A stretch of DNA of 64,000 nucleotides. Source: JBMYRH01 sp049602155. GTDB taxonomy: Bacteria; Myxococcota_A; UBA9042; PHBI01; JBMYRH01. Made by a program: the position numbers and the translations under genes. This document shows, in pieces, positions 61,172 to 64,000 of this stretch. Every line of letters begins with the position of its first letter. The first letter of the stretch is position 1. The notes below the pieces were generated by a model. It made no database searches and was not told the DNA's origin. It saw only the letters and a program-made list of their open reading frames with translations. Where the stretch lies: the NCBI GenBank assembly GCA_049602155.1, contig JBMYRH010000007.1, positions 212,983 to 276,982 of the forward strand. The letters run 5' to 3'.

Positions 61172-62250
61172 GGAGCGGCCCTTGGGTGCTCTAGGAGGAA
61201 CGCGAGCACATCATCGATGAAGTCATCGCTGAAGATCGGGATGTGACCAGTGCCGTTCATCTTCCAGAGGGCTACGGCGGTCTCTGACGCACACTCGGTG
61301 GCGAGGGTCACCTCGGTCTCGGCCCCCAAGACCATGGCATCGTAGTCCTCCGAGGGGGCCTCCGGCGCGGGCCCGCAGTCGTTGCGAGCGCTCCACCACG
61401 CAGCGGTCTCCTCAGCCCCTACGCCCGCGAACGGCACGTCATACGCGACCGTCGTGTCTAGGGTCCCGTGGATCTGCAAAACAGACACAGGGGCCTCTGC
61501 AGCGCACTGCGTGTCCATGTCGTCATAGCTGGTGCCTGCGATGCTGGCGATGCCCGTGATGAGGTCAGCGCGATCACAGGCCAGGCGATGTGACATGTAG
61601 CCACCATTGGAGTGCCCAACGAGGACGACCCGGCTCGTGTCGACATTGTAGCGCGCCATCGCCTCCTCGAGGAGGCCCACAAGGTACCCCGCGTCATCCA
61701 CTGGGCTGCCATCCCAGTTGCAGCATCCGGGGACCGCGTTCCAGAACTGCTTGCCCTCGCTGTCGACGGTGCCGTCTGGGAGGACAAAGATGAAGCCGCC
61801 GCTGTCCACACGTTCACTTATCCCAAGATAGTAGTCCTGGATAAACCCCGAGGCGCTGTAGCCATGGAGGAGCATGACGAGAGGCCACGAGACTGAGGGA
61901 TCGTAGTTGTCCGGGAGGGTCACTGGAGCAGGGCGGAGGCCACCAAGTGGCCCGGTCTGAACCGGTTGATCGGCGAGAGACGGCTCCTCGGGCGGCTCGA
62001 TGTCACCAGCCTCTTCCGTCCCTGACTCCTCCGGTGACGTCTCAGGCGCGGCGCCCGTCCACTCAGGCTCATCCACGGCCGGCCGTGAATCACGCCCCCC
62101 GTCATCGGCTCGGGCCGCGCTGTCGACTGCCTCTTGCGGCACTGCACCACTGGACAGGTCTGACGAGGGCTCTGAGCCCGCATCACACCCCATTAACGCG
62201 CCACACACGCCAAGCAAGACCGCCAACCGGAGGCTATTGGACAAGGACAT
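61168..62250 (-). CDS. Secreted esterase lipoprotein (PHB-depolymerase/feruloyl-esterase-like)
   Basis: A 360-residue exported hydrolase. Lipobox LMGC in MSLSNSLRL...GALMGC, acidic tether (about 25-105), then an alpha/beta-hydrolase domain of the LpqC/PHB-depolymerase type. Its motifs are PLVMLLHGYSASG, the nucleophile VLVGHSNGGYMSHRLA, the acid in IHGTLDTTVAY and a His in NGTGHIP. Cys residues near the core (PGCCNW, ECASET) may form disulfides. Substrate could be an ester polymer; not certain. ATG 62250 gives the best signal peptide; it overlaps the end of the lamin-tail lipoprotein by 17 bases, so the two may be translated together. The longer frame upstream is not supported. Confidence 0.85.
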   Translation of the reverse strand: MSLSNSLRLAVLLGVCGALMGCDAGSEPSSDLSSGAVPQEAVDSAARADDGGRDSRPAVDEPEWTGAAPETSPEESGTEEAGDIEPPEEPSLADQPVQTGPLGGLRPAPVTLPDNYDPSVSWPLVMLLHGYSASGFIQDYYLGISERVDSGGFIFVLPDGTVDSEGKQFWNAVPGCCNWDGSPVDDAGYLVGLLEEAMARYNVDTSRVVLVGHSNGGYMSHRLACDRADLITGIASIAGTSYDDMDTQCAAEAPVSVLQIHGTLDTTVAYDVPFAGVGAEETAAWWSARNDCGPAPEAPSEDYDAMVLGAETEVTLATECASETAVALWKMNGTGHIPIFSDDFIDDVLAFLLEHPRAAP

Positions 62251-63889
62251 GCCCCGCTTTATTGAGCTGATAGCCATTGTCGCTCCCGTCCAAATCACAA
62301 TAAACCCACGTCTGTCCGTTATCGGGTGAAAATCGAGCCGCCAGGTCAAAGACGCCGCTCGCCGACGGGATGACCCAGGCGCCGTACATGTCATCCTGTG
62401 GGGGTACTGTGCTTGGAGGGTCGTATTCAGGGGAAGCGCTGAACCACGAGAACGCGCCAGGCTGGACCTCGGGGTTGGTGCCATCCGGCCCTAAGCCGAT
62501 CTCTCCAATGAACCCCGGCGATGGATCCGGGGCGTAGAGGCTCTCATCCGTGAGCCCCTCATCGAAGACGATCGCGAGCGCCTCGATGACATCGCCGGGG
62601 CTGCCAGAGCCAAAGGCTGGATACCATAACCGGCATCGGTCGATGTCTGCGTTACACGACGGGTTCGCCGCCCCCGGAGAGCCAAACGCACCAAAGGCGT
62701 AAGGATCCTCGGCGCTACACCATGCGTCCGTCGTATCGTTCAGCTCGGCAGCATAATTCCCTGGGCTCACCTGCATCGCGACCCCAGCCTCGGCTGGGAA
62801 CGGGTTCAGAGCGGTCCCCGAAGACAGATCGACGATATCGACCACGGTCCCCATGCAATTGACCACCAGAGGCCCGTCGGAGGAGGCCAGGTCCAGGACA
62901 CCGATTGGGAAAGTCACGTCGGGGCTTGGCAATCCGTCACTGACCGGCTCCACCTCGGCAACGAGCACAAATTGGCCCGGCTCTACAATCAACGGTGAAG
63001 CCCCAAATACGACGCGCTTAGACGCCCCGTCCATCAGACCACACCCCGCCAAGTTCCTGGGTGAATCGGCAGCGACATAGAGTTCAAACCATTGCCGTTT
63101 ATTGGGATACGGAGCCCGCATCACCTCGGTGATCACGAGCTCCCCTTCCCCTGGCGATGGCGGCGCGTCTTCACAGACACCCCCAACGCAGCTGCCCCCG
63201 GCCGCTGCGCAATCAAGCGACTGCTCGATGTACTCACAGCTCGTCGCCCCACCGGCTGTGAGGGTGCAATCACCTGGGGTGAAGTACGCCACTACGACAC
63301 CATCAAGACACGTGGACGCCGCCCCTTGCTCGCATGGATTCGGGACACAAGAGCCCCCAGGCTCAATAGGCTCTTCTGTGGTGTCCCCCTCCACAGGCCC
63401 TGCATCATCGTCGCCTAGTTGGACATCCGAGCCTTCTCCCGTGTCGTCGCCCTCGGAGGCTCCCGTGTCATTCGCCGAATCCGGTGTCCCGAAGATAGGC
63501 CCCGAGCTGGCGTCGCCGACCACGACGATCCCTGTGCTGTCGTCGCCAGGCTCCGTGTCATCGTGGTCAGGGTTGAGGGCGTCCTCAAGCGGCTCAGAGA
63601 CATCGGCGTCTGCCCCCGGCTCCAGGGTGTCCTCCATCAGCGCATCAGGGCCGATCGACGCGGTGTCACCCGCCTCCTCTTCGACGTCGGTCCCAGAGCC
63701 AGTGGCCACATCAACCAAGTTCAGCGCGCCAGCGTCATCCACAAAAGAGGCATCACCCTCGTCACCGAGCGCGACCCCGGCATCGGCGGGCACCAGCCGG
63801 GAATCCTCATGAACACCTGGTTGTATCGCCCCACTCCCGGAACAGCCCAGAAAAAGGATCGCGAAAAAGAGCTTTATGATCAGCTTCAT
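62234..63889 (-). CDS. Lipoprotein with long acidic tether and lamin-tail-like domain
   Basis: A 551-residue predicted lipoprotein: short signal peptide with lipobox FLGC (Cys16), an unusually long Asp/Glu/Thr/Gly tether (about 20-180), a Cys-rich patch (about 180-245, with PNPCEQGAAS and ECxxxxxCAAAGGSC-like spacing), and a lamin-tail-like domain from about 255 (ELVITEVMRAPYPNKRQWFELYV). A second C-terminal beta-rich region (about 440-551, SPDNGQTWVYCDLDG) may be another binding module. It resembles the lipoprotein at 5.8-7.0 kb in layout. Upstream is a palindrome at 63901-63918. Function unknown. Confidence 0.8.
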   Translation of the reverse strand: MKLIIKLFFAILFLGCSGSGAIQPGVHEDSRLVPADAGVALGDEGDASFVDDAGALNLVDVATGSGTDVEEEAGDTASIGPDALMEDTLEPGADADVSEPLEDALNPDHDDTEPGDDSTGIVVVGDASSGPIFGTPDSANDTGASEGDDTGEGSDVQLGDDDAGPVEGDTTEEPIEPGGSCVPNPCEQGAASTCLDGVVVAYFTPGDCTLTAGGATSCEYIEQSLDCAAAGGSCVGGVCEDAPPSPGEGELVITEVMRAPYPNKRQWFELYVAADSPRNLAGCGLMDGASKRVVFGASPLIVEPGQFVLVAEVEPVSDGLPSPDVTFPIGVLDLASSDGPLVVNCMGTVVDIVDLSSGTALNPFPAEAGVAMQVSPGNYAAELNDTTDAWCSAEDPYAFGAFGSPGAANPSCNADIDRCRLWYPAFGSGSPGDVIEALAIVFDEGLTDESLYAPDPSPGFIGEIGLGPDGTNPEVQPGAFSWFSASPEYDPPSTVPPQDDMYGAWVIPSASGVFDLAARFSPDNGQTWVYCDLDGSDNGYQLNKAGHVLVQ

Positions 63890-63900
63890 TCGACACTCTG

Positions 63901-63918
63901 TTTACGCAATTGCGAAAA
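63901..63918. promoter_or_regulatory. Palindrome upstream of the lamin-tail lipoprotein gene
   Basis: TTTACGCAATTGCGAAAA is an 18-base near-perfect inverted repeat with a perfect CGCAATTGCG core and one mismatch pair. It lies 11 bases upstream of the ATG (63889) and could be an operator for this gene. An AT-rich stretch surrounds it, unlike the GC-rich coding DNA. Confidence 0.4.
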
Positions 63919-64000
63919 TGTTTAAGGAGTTCTTCATAGGTCACGTGTTGTGGGTTGGAGCAACTCCTCGTGAGGGAGCCTCGGCACCAAGCTCCGGAAC
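63919..64000. other. Window end, no gene seen
   Basis: The last 82 bases show no reading frame of note. They include an AAGGAG-like AAGGAGTTC near 63922 and a GGTTGGAG stretch, but the sequence ends before any gene can be judged. Confidence 0.4.

Noticed and set aside
1..64000. tRNA, rRNA, CRISPR array, insertion sequence or prophage
   Set aside because: No cloverleaf-like TTCGA arms in a noncoding place, no spaced repeats of CRISPR type, and no transposase, integrase or phage gene was seen.

Overview
The window looks like a chromosomal segment of a GC-rich Gram-negative bacterium. It most resembles Myxococcota/Bradymonadia-like lineages. This is inferred from the very high number of predicted lipoproteins with Asp/Glu/Ser/Thr-rich tethers, a MYXO-CTERM-like tail on a trypsin-like protease, a mevalonate-pathway HMG-CoA reductase, lamin-tail and EGF-like modules on surface proteins, and FadI/FadJ-type beta-oxidation genes. 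No tRNA, rRNA, insertion sequence, prophage or CRISPR array was seen. About 48 protein genes are supported, and many are joined by 4-base ATGA/GTGA overlaps.

Layout. 1-1.8 kb: the end of an unknown gene, then motA-motB (minus). 2-7 kb: two lipoproteins with lamin-tail domains, the larger also with a beta-helix. 7-13 kb: a hydrolase, a metallo-beta-lactamase/HhH protein with an overlapping ComEA-like gene, a small lipoprotein, an L,D-transpeptidase coupled to an M48 protease. 13-20.7 kb: a 1018-residue lipoprotein with a possible lipid-binding (TULIP-like) part, a UvrD/PcrA helicase, an EGF-repeat lipoprotein, and a 920-base stretch with only broken reading frames. 20.7-26.1 kb: a ClpP-like secreted protein, a lone GspF-like protein, then ltaE-era-der as an overlapping operon. 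26.3-34.8 kb: a membrane protein with a VWA protein, msrB, a stand-alone archaeal-type ThrRS editing domain, lipoproteins including a phosphoesterase, tcdA, and an AstE/AspA-like deacylase.

35-39.6 kb is a phosphate module: phoR-phoB divergent from a Na/Pi cotransporter and a PhoU-like gene, with a Pho-box-like repeat between them. 39.8-44.9 kb holds three consecutive lipoproteins including the protease. 45-48.4 kb is a thiolase and a multifunctional beta-oxidation protein. 48.5-53.5 kb carries a flagellar-rod-like small protein, a double rhodanese, a PLP gamma-synthase-family enzyme behind a long inverted repeat, a HEAT-like lipoprotein, DUF423 and another phosphoesterase. 53.6-57.5 kb has an unusual HMG-CoA reductase/polyprenyl synthase fusion and a Na+/H+ antiporter. 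57.5-64 kb has a paralogue of the 42.7-kb lipoprotein, two hydrolases/esterases and a third lamin-tail lipoprotein.

The most notable items are the HMGR-prenyl synthase fusion, the extra segment inside the second G domain of Der, the stand-alone ThrRS editing domain with altered active-site residues, the pair of large paralogous lipoproteins of unknown function, and the overall surface-lipoprotein repertoire. All functions are read from sequence features by eye; no database search was possible.
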